DNA from: JALZDI01 sp965653225
GTDB taxonomy: Bacteria; Actinomycetota; Actinomycetes; Propionibacteriales; Nocardioidaceae
Assembly (NCBI GenBank): GCA_965653225.1
Contig: CBFGZI010000012.1
Coordinates: forward strand, 1-47,554
Length of the DNA: 47,554 bases
Direction: 5' to 3'
Positions 7,571 through 15,359 of the stretch are shown here, piece after piece. Position numbers and translations under genes: made by a program. Numbering within the stretch: position 1 is the first letter of the stretch; each line of letters opens with the position of its first letter. The notes beneath the pieces are model-generated. The model made no database searches. It had not been told where the DNA came from and saw nothing but the letters and a program-made list of their open reading frames with translations.

Positions 7571-7763
7571 CGGGACGGGATGTAACCGCCCGTTCCCGAG
7601 GCCTCCCGACGGCTGCAGGAGGTGGAAAGGGCACACACGGGACGGGAAGCGGACGCTGCGCCGGCCGCAGATGCCCCGGGACGGGATGTAACCGCCCGTT
7701 CCCCGGCCTCCCGACTGCTGCAGGAGGTCGGAACGCCACGGACGGGACGGGAAGCCGAGGGCT
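7571..7763. repeat. Imperfect direct repeat, two copies with 106-bp period
   Basis: Two copies begin at 7571 and 7677. Both start CGGGACGGGATGTAACCGCC and run through a CCGTTCCC segment, a GGCCTCCCGAC-GCTGCAGGAGGT segment and a final ACGGGACGGGAAGC. Within each copy GGGACGGG and CCCGTTCCC form a near-perfect hairpin. The pair fills the space between the convergent DUF1844 and SseB genes; the end of copy 2 touches the SseB stop codon. It may be a terminator or a dispersed intergenic repeat. Confidence 0.7.
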
Positions 7764-8277
7764 ACGCCGGCAGTGCCCAGGCGAACCCGTCGTCGACGCG
7801 CACCAGCCGCTGGCCGTCGGCGATCCGGCGCAGCGCGGCGCCCTCGATCGGCACCTGCACCGGGCCCGCGACGTCGACGACGAGGGCTTCGGCGCCCTCC
7901 GACAGCGCCGCCTGAGCCGCGTTCGGTGTGGTGACCGGCACCGGTCGTGCCTGCGGGTTCCAGGCGCGCAGCGCGTCCAGCGAGCTGAACGCGAGCAGCG
8001 CCTGCCGGCCGTCGCGTCCGGTCATCAGCACGGCGGCCATGTCGGTGTTCTTCTCCGCACCGAGCGCAGGTGCCTGACCTGGATCCTCCGGTGCGGCGTC
8101 GCCCGTCGGGCCGTCCGACGGCACGGCCACCACCGGGACGAGCACGCGCGCTGCGCACAACGCGGCCACGGCGACCTCGAGTGGTCCGCCTGCGGCGACC
8201 TGCTCGAGTGCCGCCCGCACGGCGTCGTCGGCGGAGCCGTCGTCACCGGCGAACCCGGGGTCGGGGATCGTACGCAC
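7762..8277 (-). CDS. SseB-domain protein
   Basis: 171 aa. SseB N-terminal-type domain: DDAVRAALEQVA near the start, VLVPVVAVP in the first half, ALLAFSSLDALRAWNP and GAEALVVDVAGPVQVPIEGAALRRI in the second half. These proteins are small soluble alpha/beta proteins of unclear function in actinobacteria. The start is GTG at 8277 (VRTIPDPGF). TACTGT lies 6 nt upstream without a Shine-Dalgarno, as for a leaderless mRNA. The frame is open further upstream but that part is an antisense shadow of the neighbouring kinase gene. The gene is divergent from the kinase with only 31 bp between the starts. Confidence 0.85.
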   Translation of the reverse strand: MRTIPDPGFAGDDGSADDAVRAALEQVAAGGPLEVAVAALCAARVLVPVVAVPSDGPTGDAAPEDPGQAPALGAEKNTDMAAVLMTGRDGRQALLAFSSLDALRAWNPQARPVPVTTPNAAQAALSEGAEALVVDVAGPVQVPIEGAALRRIADGQRLVRVDDGFAWALPA

Positions 8278-8283
8278 GCCCGC

Positions 8284-8289
8284 ACAGTA
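8284..8289 (-). promoter_or_regulatory. Candidate -10 (TACTGT) of the sseB-like gene
   Basis: TACTGT-N6-GTG on the minus strand. It stands only 9 bp from the -10 candidate of the divergent kinase gene, so the two promoters must overlap and exclude or influence each other. Confidence 0.45.
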
Positions 8290-8297
8290 GCCGCGGA

Positions 8298-8303
8298 TAT
8301 CGT
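8298..8303 (+). promoter_or_regulatory. Candidate -10 (TATCGT) of the kinase gene
   Basis: TATCGT is followed after 5 nt by GTG (8309) and after 8 nt by ATG (8312). No Shine-Dalgarno is present. This predicts a leaderless message. Confidence 0.45.
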
Positions 8304-8308
8304 GCGCC

Positions 8309-8911
8309 GTGATGCCGCCCTCCCCCACGCTCTCGGCCGCCGACATCGCCGCGCTGGCGACGAGTGCGCCGGCGAGGCTGGGGCGCACCCGGCTGGTGTG
8401 CGTCGACGGCCCCGCGGGCTCGGGCAAGACCAGCCTGGCCGCGGACCTGCAGGCCCATCTCGACGACGCCGCGGTGCTGCACATGGACGACGTCTACCGC
8501 GGGTGGGACACCGACTTCGACGAGGTGCACGAGCGGCTGCGTGAGCAGGTGGTCGAGCCGCTCGCGGCCGGGAAGGCGGCGAGCTACCAGCGGTACGACT
8601 GGCACGCCGGGCGGTTCGACGCGTGGGTGGAGCTTCCGCCGCCGGGCGTGCTGGTGCTGGAGGGCGTCGGTTCGGGCGCCACTGCGCTCGAGCCGGTCAG
8701 GTCGCTGCTGGTGTGGGTGGAGGCCGACCGCGACGTACGCGTCGGCCGCGGCGTCGCCCGCGACGGCGCGGACGTGCTGCCGAAGTGGCTGGCCTGGATG
8801 GAGCACGAACAGGTCGAGCACGCCCGGCAGCGGACCCGCGACCACGCCGACCTGCGGCTGCGCAGTGACGGCCCCGACCGCCACGACGGCGGCTACGAGG
8901 TCCTCGACTGA
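8309..8911 (+). CDS. Uridine kinase-like P-loop NTPase
   Basis: 200 aa. The Walker A loop is VDGPAGSGKTSLA near residue 33. AVLHMDDVYRGWD carries the Asp-Asp that in the uridine kinase/phosphoribulokinase fold binds substrate, and GVLVLEGVGSG follows. The C-terminal part, KWLAWMEHEQVEHARQRTRDHADLRL, resembles the lid region of the actinobacterial proteins annotated as uridine kinase or (d)CMP kinase. The substrate is not proven by sequence. GTG 8309 and ATG 8312 are both possible starts. It is divergent from the sseB-like gene. Confidence 0.8.
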   Translation: MMPPSPTLSAADIAALATSAPARLGRTRLVCVDGPAGSGKTSLAADLQAHLDDAAVLHMDDVYRGWDTDFDEVHERLREQVVEPLAAGKAASYQRYDWHAGRFDAWVELPPPGVLVLEGVGSGATALEPVRSLLVWVEADRDVRVGRGVARDGADVLPKWLAWMEHEQVEHARQRTRDHADLRLRSDGPDRHDGGYEVLD

Positions 8912-8928
8912 GCCGCTGCGCCGCCCAT

Positions 8929-9014
8929 CAGACCCGGACACATGGCGTGAGGTCCCTTCCCTCGGGCCTTGAGCCTCGGGAAGCGACCACCAGACCCGGT
9001 TACATGGCTTGCGG
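8929..9014. repeat. Short direct repeat, two 24-bp copies
   Basis: CAGACCCGGACACATGGC at 8929 and CAGACCCGGTTACATGGC at 8991, 20 of 24 positions identical over the full unit, 62 bp apart. They lie in the convergent gap between the kinase and the hydroquinone-reductase-like gene; between them is a TTCCC/GGGAA-bounded segment. Function unknown, possibly part of a terminator region. Confidence 0.5.
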
Positions 9015-9032
9015 CACCGGGTCGCGGCGCGG

Positions 9033-9989
9033 TCAGGGCAGGGCGTCACGGCCGTGGGGCTCGTGCCACCCCGACGTGTCGGGGCCCTTGGGTACGATCC
9101 CGGTCGGGTTGATGCGGTCGTGGGTGACGTAGTAGTGCCGCTTGATCGCGTCGAAGTCGACGGTCTCGCCGAACCCCGGCGTCTGGAACAGGTCGCGGGC
9201 GTACGCCCACAGGACCGGCATCTCGGCCAGCTTGTTGCGGTTGGTCTTGAAGTGGCCGTGGTAGACCGCGTCGAAGCGCACGAGCGTGGTGAACAGCCGC
9301 ACATCTGCCTCTGTCAGCCGCCCGCCGACGAGGTAGCGGCGGTCGCCGAGCCGCTCCTCCAGCCGGTCGAGGCGGGCGAACAGCGCGTCGAAGGCCCGTT
9401 CGTACGCCGCCTGCGAGGTCGCGAAGCCGCACTTGTAGACCCCGTTGTTGACCTCGTGGAACACCACCTCGTTGACCTCGTCGATCTCCTCGCGCAGGTC
9501 CTCGGGGTAGAGGTCCGGGGCGCCGTCGCGGTGATGCTCCCGCCACTGGGTGGACAGGTCCAGCGTGATCTGCGGGTAGTCGTTGCTGACCACGGTGCCG
9601 CTGGGCACGTCGACCAGCGCCGGGACGGTGACCCGCCCGGTGTAGCCGGGGTCGGTGGCCAGGTAGACGTCGGAGAGGAACTCCACCCCGAGCGCCGGGT
9701 CGCGACCGCCGGGATCGAGGCTGAACCGCCATCCGCGCTCGTCGCGGATCGGGTCGACCGTGCCGACCGAGATCACCTCGTCGAGGCCGAGCAGCCCGAG
9801 CACGATGCGCGCCCGGTGCGACCACGGGCAGGCGGCACACCACACCAGCCGGTAGCGGCCGGGCTCCACCGGCCACCGCGTGGAGCCGTCGGAGGTGATG
9901 CGATCGGTGAACTGGTTCGGCTGCCGTACGAACTCGCCCTTCGAGCCCGCCTCCGCGCCGAACTGCGCCTTCGACTGGGTCTGGGTCAT
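9033..9989 (-). CDS. Glutathionyl-hydroquinone reductase-like (omega-class GST fold)
   Basis: 318 aa. An N-terminal thioredoxin-like domain with WCAACPWSHRARIVLGLLGL carries the catalytic Cys (about C54) of the Xi-class/ECM4-YqjG family, and the C-terminal helical GST domain has YLVGGRLTEADVRLFTTLVRFDAVY, the family signature. These enzymes reduce S-conjugated hydroquinones using a low-molecular-weight thiol. Actinobacteria mostly make mycothiol, so the physiological thiol is probably mycothiol (inference). The start MTQTQSKAQF at 9989 is preceded by TAGCGT-N7 with no Shine-Dalgarno. It is a single-gene unit; a long inverted repeat stands behind its promoter. Confidence 0.88.
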   Translation of the reverse strand: MTQTQSKAQFGAEAGSKGEFVRQPNQFTDRITSDGSTRWPVEPGRYRLVWCAACPWSHRARIVLGLLGLDEVISVGTVDPIRDERGWRFSLDPGGRDPALGVEFLSDVYLATDPGYTGRVTVPALVDVPSGTVVSNDYPQITLDLSTQWREHHRDGAPDLYPEDLREEIDEVNEVVFHEVNNGVYKCGFATSQAAYERAFDALFARLDRLEERLGDRRYLVGGRLTEADVRLFTTLVRFDAVYHGHFKTNRNKLAEMPVLWAYARDLFQTPGFGETVDFDAIKRHYYVTHDRINPTGIVPKGPDTSGWHEPHGRDALP

Positions 9990-9996
9990 GCAGCCG

Positions 9997-10002
9997 ACGC
10001 TA
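9997..10002 (-). promoter_or_regulatory. Candidate -10 (TAGCGT) of the hydroquinone-reductase-like gene
   Basis: TAGCGT-N7-ATG on the minus strand, without a ribosome binding site: leaderless pattern. Confidence 0.45.
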
Positions 10003-10023
10003 CCCGCGAGGCCCACCAGCCAT

Positions 10024-10069
10024 TGCGTCCGTGCGAGCGTGCGCGATAACGCACCCCTCGACGGACGCA
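10024..10069. terminator. Long inverted repeat behind the hisG/PH operon
   Basis: TGCGTCCGT (10024-10032) and ACGGACGCA (10061-10069) are perfect arms. Inside them CGAG/CTCG and GTGCG/CGCAC pair as well, leaving a CGATAA-type loop. It lies 29 bp after the stop of the PH-domain gene, so a factor-assisted or I-shaped terminator for the his operon is likely. There is no T-run. It resembles two other long intergenic hairpins here (24437-24488 and 37538-37587). Confidence 0.6.
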
Positions 10070-10097
10070 GCGCCCGGCCGGCTCTAAACCGCGCGCC

Positions 10098-10583
10098 TCA
10101 GTCGTCGCGTGCGGTGCGGGTGTTCTCGTCCACGAGCGCGCGCAGCTGCGCGGTCGCCCGGCGCGCCCGCCGTCCGTCGGAGCCCTGGATGGCCATCGCC
10201 TTGATGGTGGTGCCGTCATCGATGTCGAGCACCGCCCACGGGTCGCCGGGCTGCAGCCGGATGTGCACCACCTGGGCCCACTCCAGCCGTCGCACCCGGT
10301 AGACGTTGACGATCCGCAGCCCGTCCGCGTCGGCCCGGATCGCGCTGCGGGCGATGCCGTACAGGAACGCCAGCATCGCGCCGAAGATCAGCAGCAGCGT
10401 GACGCGCTGCCCGATGTTGAACTGCTCGCGCACCGAGGCCGGCATCGCCACCCAGATGACCGCGATCGCGCCCACGAGCAGGGTGCCCATCGCCGCGGCC
10501 ATCAGCCGGATGCCCAGGGGGCGATAGCGCCACGGCAGCTCGGGCACGGGCGGGGTGCCCTCGGGTTGCCGGCGTCCGCTCAC
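10098..10583 (-). CDS. Membrane-anchored bacterial PH-domain protein (bPH_6 type)
   Basis: 161 aa. Two transmembrane helices near the N-terminus (LMAAAMGTLLVGAIAVIWVAM and VTLLLIFGAMLAFLYGIA) are followed by a PH-like domain beginning ADADGLRIVNVYRVRRLEWAQVVHI and including PWAVLDIDDGTTIKAMA. The family is common next to hisG in actinobacteria and its function is unknown. The GTG start at 10583 overlaps the hisG TGA (GTGA); an ATG 3 codons upstream (10592) is the alternative. It is co-transcribed with hisE-hisG. Confidence 0.82.
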   Translation of the reverse strand: MSGRRQPEGTPPVPELPWRYRPLGIRLMAAAMGTLLVGAIAVIWVAMPASVREQFNIGQRVTLLLIFGAMLAFLYGIARSAIRADADGLRIVNVYRVRRLEWAQVVHIRLQPGDPWAVLDIDDGTTIKAMAIQGSDGRRARRATAQLRALVDENTRTARDD

Positions 10584-11419
10584 AGCCGGCATGCGTGGAT
10601 GTCGGTCACCAGGATCGCCCGGGCGCCGAGGCTCCACAGGTCGTCCATCACCTTCTGCGCCTGCAGCCGGGGAACCATCGAGCGCACCGCGACCCATCCC
10701 TCGCGGTGCAGCGGCGAGACCGTCGGCGACTCGAAGCCGGGAGTCACCTCGACCGCCTTCTCCGCGTGCTCGACGCGGATGTCGTAGTCCATCATCACGT
10801 ACGTGCGGGCGACGATCACGCCCTGCAGCCGGCGCAGGAACACGTCGAGGCCGCTCGGCTCGTCGCCCTCGCGGGAGACCAGCACGGCCTCGGACTCCAG
10901 GATCACGTCACCGACGATCTCCAGCCCCGCCTGGCGCAGGGTGGTGCCGGTGGAGACCACGTCGGCGATGACGTCGGCGACGCCGAGCCGCACCGCGGAC
11001 TCGACCGCACCGTCGAGCCGCACCACGTGCGCGGTGATGCCGTGCTTGTCGAGGAACCTGGTCACCACGCCCTTGTACGACGTGGCGATGCGCTTGTCCT
11101 GCAGCCCGGAGATGTCGGCCACGGTTCCCGGCACGGCGGCGAAGCGGAACCTCGAGCTGCCGAAGCCCAGCGGCATCACCTCACGCGCCGGTGCGCCGGA
11201 GTCGTGCAGCAGGTCGCGGCCCGTGATGCCGACGTCGAGGGTGCCCTCGCCGACGTACACCGCGATGTCGCGCGGACGCAGGTAGAAGAACTCGACCCCG
11301 TTGTCGGGGTCCTCCAGCACCAGCTCGCGGCCGCCGCGCTGCCGGTAACCGGCCTCGGACAGCATCTGCTGGGCGGAGTCGGACAGCGAGCCCTTGTTGG
11401 GCACGGCGATCTTCAGCAT
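10580..11419 (-). CDS. hisG: ATP phosphoribosyltransferase (long form)
   Basis: 279 aa. First step of histidine synthesis, ATP + PRPP to phosphoribosyl-ATP. The N-terminal MLKIAVPNKGSL, the VGITGRDLL segment and the PRPP loop in VADVIADVVSTGTTLRQAGL are present. The C-terminal region from about residue 210 (VMMDYDIRVEHAEKAVEVTPGFESPTV) is the ACT-like regulatory domain of the long HisG form, which is inhibited by histidine and does not need HisZ. ATG 11419 follows AGGAGCC at good spacing. It lies 20 bp behind hisE and overlaps the PH gene. Confidence 0.97.
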   Translation of the reverse strand: MLKIAVPNKGSLSDSAQQMLSEAGYRQRGGRELVLEDPDNGVEFFYLRPRDIAVYVGEGTLDVGITGRDLLHDSGAPAREVMPLGFGSSRFRFAAVPGTVADISGLQDKRIATSYKGVVTRFLDKHGITAHVVRLDGAVESAVRLGVADVIADVVSTGTTLRQAGLEIVGDVILESEAVLVSREGDEPSGLDVFLRRLQGVIVARTYVMMDYDIRVEHAEKAVEVTPGFESPTVSPLHREGWVAVRSMVPRLQAQKVMDDLWSLGARAILVTDIHACRL

Positions 11420-11439
11420 CGGACGTGGCTCCTGGGCGG

Positions 11440-11703
11440 TCACAGGTGGGTGTAGACGTCTTCGAGGGTGAGTCCGCTGGCCAGCATCAGGACCTGCGCG
11501 TGGTACAGCAGCTGGCTCAGCTCCTCGGCCGTGCGTTCCCGGGTCTCGTGCTCGGCCGCCATCCATGACTCGGCCGCCTCCTCGACCAGCTTCTTGCCGA
11601 TCGCGTGCACGCCCTGGTCGAGTGCGGCCACCGTGCCCGAGCCGTCCGGCCTGGTGCGTGCCTTCTCGGTCAGCTCCTCGAAGAGCTGGTCGAACGTCTT
11701 CAT
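11440..11703 (-). CDS. hisE: Phosphoribosyl-ATP pyrophosphatase
   Basis: 87 aa, second step of histidine synthesis. MKTFDQLFEELTEKARTRP, then VHAIGKKLVEEAAESWMAAEHE with the Glu-rich metal-binding helix and the C-terminal EELSQLLYHAQVLMLASGL are standard for the stand-alone HisE of the all-alpha NTP pyrophosphatase fold. It is followed by hisG. TAGGCT lies 9 nt before the ATG and no Shine-Dalgarno is visible, so hisE probably begins its own transcript rather than continuing from ribH. Confidence 0.97.
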   Translation of the reverse strand: MKTFDQLFEELTEKARTRPDGSGTVAALDQGVHAIGKKLVEEAAESWMAAEHETRERTAEELSQLLYHAQVLMLASGLTLEDVYTHL

Positions 11704-11712
11704 GGTGGCCTA

Positions 11713-11718
11713 AGCCTA
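11713..11718 (-). promoter_or_regulatory. Candidate -10 (TAGGCT) of hisE-hisG
   Basis: TAGGCT-N9-ATG on the minus strand; weak -35. The spacing would give a leaderless or nearly leaderless transcript. The 12-bp tandem repeat at 11749-11820 lies 30 bp upstream of it. Confidence 0.35.
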
Positions 11719-11748
11719 GGACCCGCCGGTGTCGCGGCAGCCGCCTGT

Positions 11749-11820
11749 CCCAGTCCGACTGCCAGTCCGACTGCCAGTCCGACTGCCAGTCGCACTGCCC
11801 GTCGGGCCGCCGGTCGCAGG
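11749..11820. repeat. 12-bp tandem repeat, about 6 units
   Basis: Units of the form GCCAGTCCGACT: three near-identical units (11749-11784), then GCCAGTCGCACT, and two more degenerate units GCCCGTCGGGCC and GCCGGTCGCAGG. It lies between ribH and hisE, outside any gene. A slippage-prone spacer; it may vary in copy number between strains. Confidence 0.8.
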
Positions 11821-11833
11821 GCCGGTACGGGAC

Positions 11834-12316
11834 TCAGTCGCGGTGCCGCAGCCGGCGGATGGTGACCGCGGTGTGGAGCGCGGCCTGCGTGGCCTCGTAT
11901 CCCTTGTCCTCGCTGGAGCCCTCCAGCCCGGCCCGGTCGAGGGCCTGCTGCTCGGTGTCGCAGGTGAGCAGCCCGAAGCCCAGGGGCACGGCGCAGTCGA
12001 GGGCGACGCGGCTGAGCCCGTCGGTGGCGGCGCGGCAGACGTACTCGAAGTGCGGGGTGCCGCCACGCACCACCACGCCCAGCGCGACGATCGCGTCGTA
12101 GCCCAGGCGCGCCAGGTGCAGCGCCGCGACCGGCAGCTCGAACGAGCCCGGCACCCGCATCACCGTCGGGGCCTCCACCTGGGCCTCGTCGAGCGCCCGC
12201 TGGGCCCCGGCCAGCAGCCCGTCCATCACCTCGGTGTGCCACATGGCGGCCACGACACCCACGCGCAGCGCGTGGCAGTCCAGGCGGCCCAGCGGCGGAA
12301 GCCCGGCCCCGCTCAT
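11834..12316 (-). CDS. ribH: 6,7-dimethyl-8-ribityllumazine synthase
   Basis: 160 aa. Condenses the ribityl-amino-pyrimidinedione with 3,4-dihydroxybutanone phosphate; forms icosahedral or pentameric shells. RVGVVAAMWHTEVMDGLLAGA, VMRVPGSFELPVAA and ALGVVVRGGTPHFEYVCRAATDGL are the active-site segments, and the C-terminal VPLGFGLLTCDTEQQALDRAG closes the domain. The ATG overlaps the ribBA TGA (ATGA). It is the last gene of the riboflavin operon. Confidence 0.97.
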   Translation of the reverse strand: MSGAGLPPLGRLDCHALRVGVVAAMWHTEVMDGLLAGAQRALDEAQVEAPTVMRVPGSFELPVAALHLARLGYDAIVALGVVVRGGTPHFEYVCRAATDGLSRVALDCAVPLGFGLLTCDTEQQALDRAGLEGSSEDKGYEATQAALHTAVTIRRLRHRD

Positions 12317-13593
12317 CGCTCCTCCTCCGGTGCGCGGCCCTCGCCCAGCGGCTCCACCATCTCGCCCATCTCGTCGAGGCTGGGCAGGTCGTGGCCCATC
12401 CGGTCGCGCTTGGTCTGCAGGTAGCGGAGGTTCTCCGCGGTCGGCGTGACCGGGAGGGGCAGCCGCTCGCGCACCGTGATGCCGTAGGCCTCCAGCCCGG
12501 TGTGCTTGGCCGGGTTGTTGGTGATCAGCCGCACGGACGTCACGCCGAGGTCGGCGAGGATCTGCGCGCCGGTGCCGTAGTCGCGAGAGTCCGCCGGCAG
12601 GCCGAGCTCGAGGTTGGCATCGACCGTGTCGTGGCCGGCGTCCTGCAGCGAGTACGCGCGGAGCTTGTGCAGCAGGCCGATTCCCCTGCCCTCGTGGCCC
12701 TTCAGGTACAGGACGACCCCACGACCGTGCGCCACCACCGCACGCATCGCCGCGTCCAGCTGGGGGCCGCAGTCGCACCGCAGCGAGCCGAACACGTCAC
12801 CGGTCAGGCACTCCGAGTGCAGCCGTACGACCACGTCAGTGCCGTCGCCGAGGTCGCCGTGCACCAGCGCGATCTGCTCGGTCTGGTCGACGGCGTTGTG
12901 GTAGCCGTACGCGGTGAACGAGCCGTACAGCGTCGGCAGCCGCGTCTGCGCGATGCGCTGCACCTGCCGCTCGTTGCGGCGGCGGTAGCGGATCAGGTCG
13001 TCGATGGAGACCAGTGCCAGGCCGTGCTCGTCGGCGAAGTCGCGCAGCTGCTGGCCGCGTTTCATCGTGCCGTCGTCGTTGACCAGCTCGGCGATCACGC
13101 CGGCGGGGTTGAGCCCGGCCAGCCGCGCGAGGTCGACCGAGGCCTCGGTGTGCCCGGGACGCACCAGCACGCCGCCCTCGCGGTAGCGCAGCGGGAACAC
13201 GTGCCCGGGCTGCACGATCTCGTACGGCTCGGTGGCGGAGTCGACGAGAACGCGCACCGTGTGCGCCCGGTCGGCCGCGGAGATGCCGGTGGTGACGCCG
13301 TGACGCGCGTCCGCCGAGATCGTGTACGCCGTGCGCATCCGCTCGCGGTTGTGCGGCGTCATCAGCGGGACGCCGAGCCGGTCGAGCGCGGCACCCTCCA
13401 TCGGCACGCAGATGACCCCGCTGCTGTAGCGGATCATGAACGCCACCAGCTCGGGGGTGGTCTTGCCGGCCGCGAACACCAGGTCGCCCTCGTTCTCGCG
13501 GTTCTCGTCGTCGACGACCACGACGGCCTTGCCGGCGCGGATGTCCTCGACCGCTCGCTCGATGCTGTCCACGCGTACGTCGGTCATGGTCAT
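12313..13593 (-). CDS. ribBA: Bifunctional 3,4-DHBP synthase / GTP cyclohydrolase II
   Basis: 426 aa. The N-terminal RibB domain has the acidic metal site DDENRENEGDL (residues about 28-38) and the HVFPLRYREGGVLVRPGHTEASVDL segment. The C-terminal RibA domain has the zinc cysteines in CLTGDVFGSLRCDCGPQL and the GRGIGLLHKLRAYSLQD motif. Both activities look intact and together supply the two branches of riboflavin synthesis. ATG 13593 overlaps the ribE stop (ATGA); a second ATG two codons later is the only alternative. Confidence 0.97.
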   Translation of the reverse strand: MTMTDVRVDSIERAVEDIRAGKAVVVVDDENRENEGDLVFAAGKTTPELVAFMIRYSSGVICVPMEGAALDRLGVPLMTPHNRERMRTAYTISADARHGVTTGISAADRAHTVRVLVDSATEPYEIVQPGHVFPLRYREGGVLVRPGHTEASVDLARLAGLNPAGVIAELVNDDGTMKRGQQLRDFADEHGLALVSIDDLIRYRRRNERQVQRIAQTRLPTLYGSFTAYGYHNAVDQTEQIALVHGDLGDGTDVVVRLHSECLTGDVFGSLRCDCGPQLDAAMRAVVAHGRGVVLYLKGHEGRGIGLLHKLRAYSLQDAGHDTVDANLELGLPADSRDYGTGAQILADLGVTSVRLITNNPAKHTGLEAYGITVRERLPLPVTPTAENLRYLQTKRDRMGHDLPSLDEMGEMVEPLGEGRAPEEER

Positions 13594-14201
13594 TGCGACT
13601 CCTTGTCCGCAAGCAGACGCTCGACGTACTTGGCGAGTACGTCGACCTCCAGGTTGACGGGGTCCCCGACCGCGCGGCTGCCCAGCGTGGTCATCTCGAG
13701 GGTCGTGGGGATGAGGCTGACGGTGAAGCTCGGCTCCTGCCGCGAGTCGTCGATCTCGACGACGGTGAGCGAGACCCCGTCCACCGTGATCGACCCCTTC
13801 TCGGCGACGTAGCGCGACAGGCGGGCGGGCAGGCCGATCCGCACGACCTCCCAGTGCTCGCTCGGGATGCGCTCGAGCACCGTGCCGACCGCGTCGACGT
13901 GCCCCTGCACAATGTGTCCGCCGAGGCGGGTGTGTGTCTGCACGGCGCGCTCGAGGTTGACCCGGGAGCCGACGCCGAGCGCGCCGATCGAGGTCTTGTC
14001 CAGCGACTCCTTCATCACGTCGGCGGTGAACACGACGCCGTGGTTGTCGACCACGGTCAGGCAGCACCCGTTGACCGCGATCGAGTCGCCGTGCTCGGCG
14101 TCGGCGGTGACGCGGTCCGCACGCACCGACAGGCGCACCGAGTCACCGAGGTCGTCGACCGACACCACCTCTCCGAGCTCCTCGACTATCCCGGTGAACA
14201 T
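13590..14201 (-). CDS. ribE: Riboflavin synthase alpha chain
   Basis: 203 aa. Dismutates two lumazines to riboflavin. Two repeated lumazine-binding barrels are visible: MFTGIVEELGEVVSV with DSIAVNGCCLTVV in the first and HIVQGHVDAVGTV with GSITVDGVSLTVV in the second. The conserved start is MFTGIVEE, so ATG 14201 with AAGGAG 8 nt upstream is chosen; a GTG overlapping the ribD stop (14210) would only add VTP. Also named ribC in some genomes. Confidence 0.96.
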   Translation of the reverse strand: MFTGIVEELGEVVSVDDLGDSVRLSVRADRVTADAEHGDSIAVNGCCLTVVDNHGVVFTADVMKESLDKTSIGALGVGSRVNLERAVQTHTRLGGHIVQGHVDAVGTVLERIPSEHWEVVRIGLPARLSRYVAEKGSITVDGVSLTVVEIDDSRQEPSFTVSLIPTTLEMTTLGSRAVGDPVNLEVDVLAKYVERLLADKESQ

Positions 14202-14206
14202 CGGCG

Positions 14207-15241
14207 TCACTCCTTGTCGCTGGCGGGTCGGACGGGCCGGCCGGTCAGCCGGAGGTCGGGGCCGAGCCGGGTGAGGTCGGTGACCTCGAGCCGCAGGGCG
14301 TCGGTGATCGTGGAGATGCCCGCGTCGTCGAGGGCGTGCCGGCCCGCGCCGAGCAGGACCGGCGCGATGTAGGCGACCACCTCGTCGACCAGGCCCTGCC
14401 GCAGGAACGCGCCCGCCAGCGTCGGTCCGCCCTCCAGCCAGACGTGCTGGCAGTCACGGGCGAACAGCTTGGCCAGCACCTCGGCGGGGTCGTGCGTGTG
14501 CAGCAGCAGGGTCTCGGCGACGGGGTCGAGGACCCGGGCGTCGGAGGGGATCTCGCTGCGCCCCACGACGACGCGCCGCGGCTGGCGGGCGACCGGTTCG
14601 CCGTGCTCGTCGCGCACCGTCAGCTGCGGGTCGTCGGCCAGCACCGTGCCGGTGCCGACCACGATCGCGTCGCACTCTGCCCGCAGCCGGTGCACGTCGC
14701 GGCGCGCTGCCAGGGAGGTGATCCACTGGCTGGTGCCGTCGGTGGCCGCGGAGCGGCCGTCCAGCGTCGCGGCGTACTTCCAGGTGACGAACGGGCGGCC
14801 GTGCCGGATCGCGAAGCTCCAGGCCGGGTTGACCTCGGCGGCCTCGGACGCGAGGACGCCTCCCTCGACGTCGACGCCGGCCTTGCGTAGCGCGTCGGCG
14901 CCGCCGCGCGCCACCGGGTTCTCGTCGTGCTGACCGAAGACGACCCGGTCGACCCCGGCGTCCACCAGCGCCTGCGCACAGGGCCCGGTACGTCCGGCGT
15001 GGTTGCAGGGCTCCAGCGTGACGACCGCGGTCGCACCGCGCGCCCGGGAGCCGGCACGGGCCAGCGCGTCGGTCTCGGCGTGCGGACCCCCCGCGCCGCG
15101 GTGGTAGCCGGTGGCCACCACGCCACCGTCGCGGTCGAGGAGGACGCAGCCGACGCGTGGGTTGGGCCCGAGGGGCACGCCGGGCGTGCGGGCGAGGTCG
15201 ATGGCGCGGCGCATGGCCGCCACCTCGTCCTGCGATGCCAT
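14207..15241 (-). CDS. ribD: Bifunctional pyrimidine deaminase/reductase
   Basis: 344 aa. Second and third steps of riboflavin synthesis. The N-terminal deaminase has the zinc motif AGGPHAETDALARAG and VTLEPCNHAGRTGPCAQAL. The C-terminal NADPH reductase has VTWKYAATLDGRSAATDGTS, VWLEGGPTLAGAFLR and a final VAYIAPVLLGAG. ATG 15241 has GGAGAGG 6 nt upstream; the open frame further up is the leader. First gene of the operon behind the FMN riboswitch. Confidence 0.96.
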   Translation of the reverse strand: MASQDEVAAMRRAIDLARTPGVPLGPNPRVGCVLLDRDGGVVATGYHRGAGGPHAETDALARAGSRARGATAVVTLEPCNHAGRTGPCAQALVDAGVDRVVFGQHDENPVARGGADALRKAGVDVEGGVLASEAAEVNPAWSFAIRHGRPFVTWKYAATLDGRSAATDGTSQWITSLAARRDVHRLRAECDAIVVGTGTVLADDPQLTVRDEHGEPVARQPRRVVVGRSEIPSDARVLDPVAETLLLHTHDPAEVLAKLFARDCQHVWLEGGPTLAGAFLRQGLVDEVVAYIAPVLLGAGRHALDDAGISTITDALRLEVTDLTRLGPDLRLTGRPVRPASDKE

Positions 15242-15359
15242 CCCGGCCTCTCCCGCTCCCGCGGCCGCCGGGGTCTGTGAGACGGTGCCGTCGCTCGCCT
15301 GGTGTGCCGCCGCAGCGCCGAAGCGCCACCGGGGTGACCGGGCTACGACGGACCGCGCG

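Noticed and set aside
6618..7739. Long minus-strand frame running through the infC leader
   Set aside because: Crosses the terminator hairpin and the repeat pair; no family similarity. The leader explanation is better.
11749..11820. Possible CRISPR-like array
   Set aside because: Units are head-to-tail without spacers, only 12 bp, and no cas genes are near.
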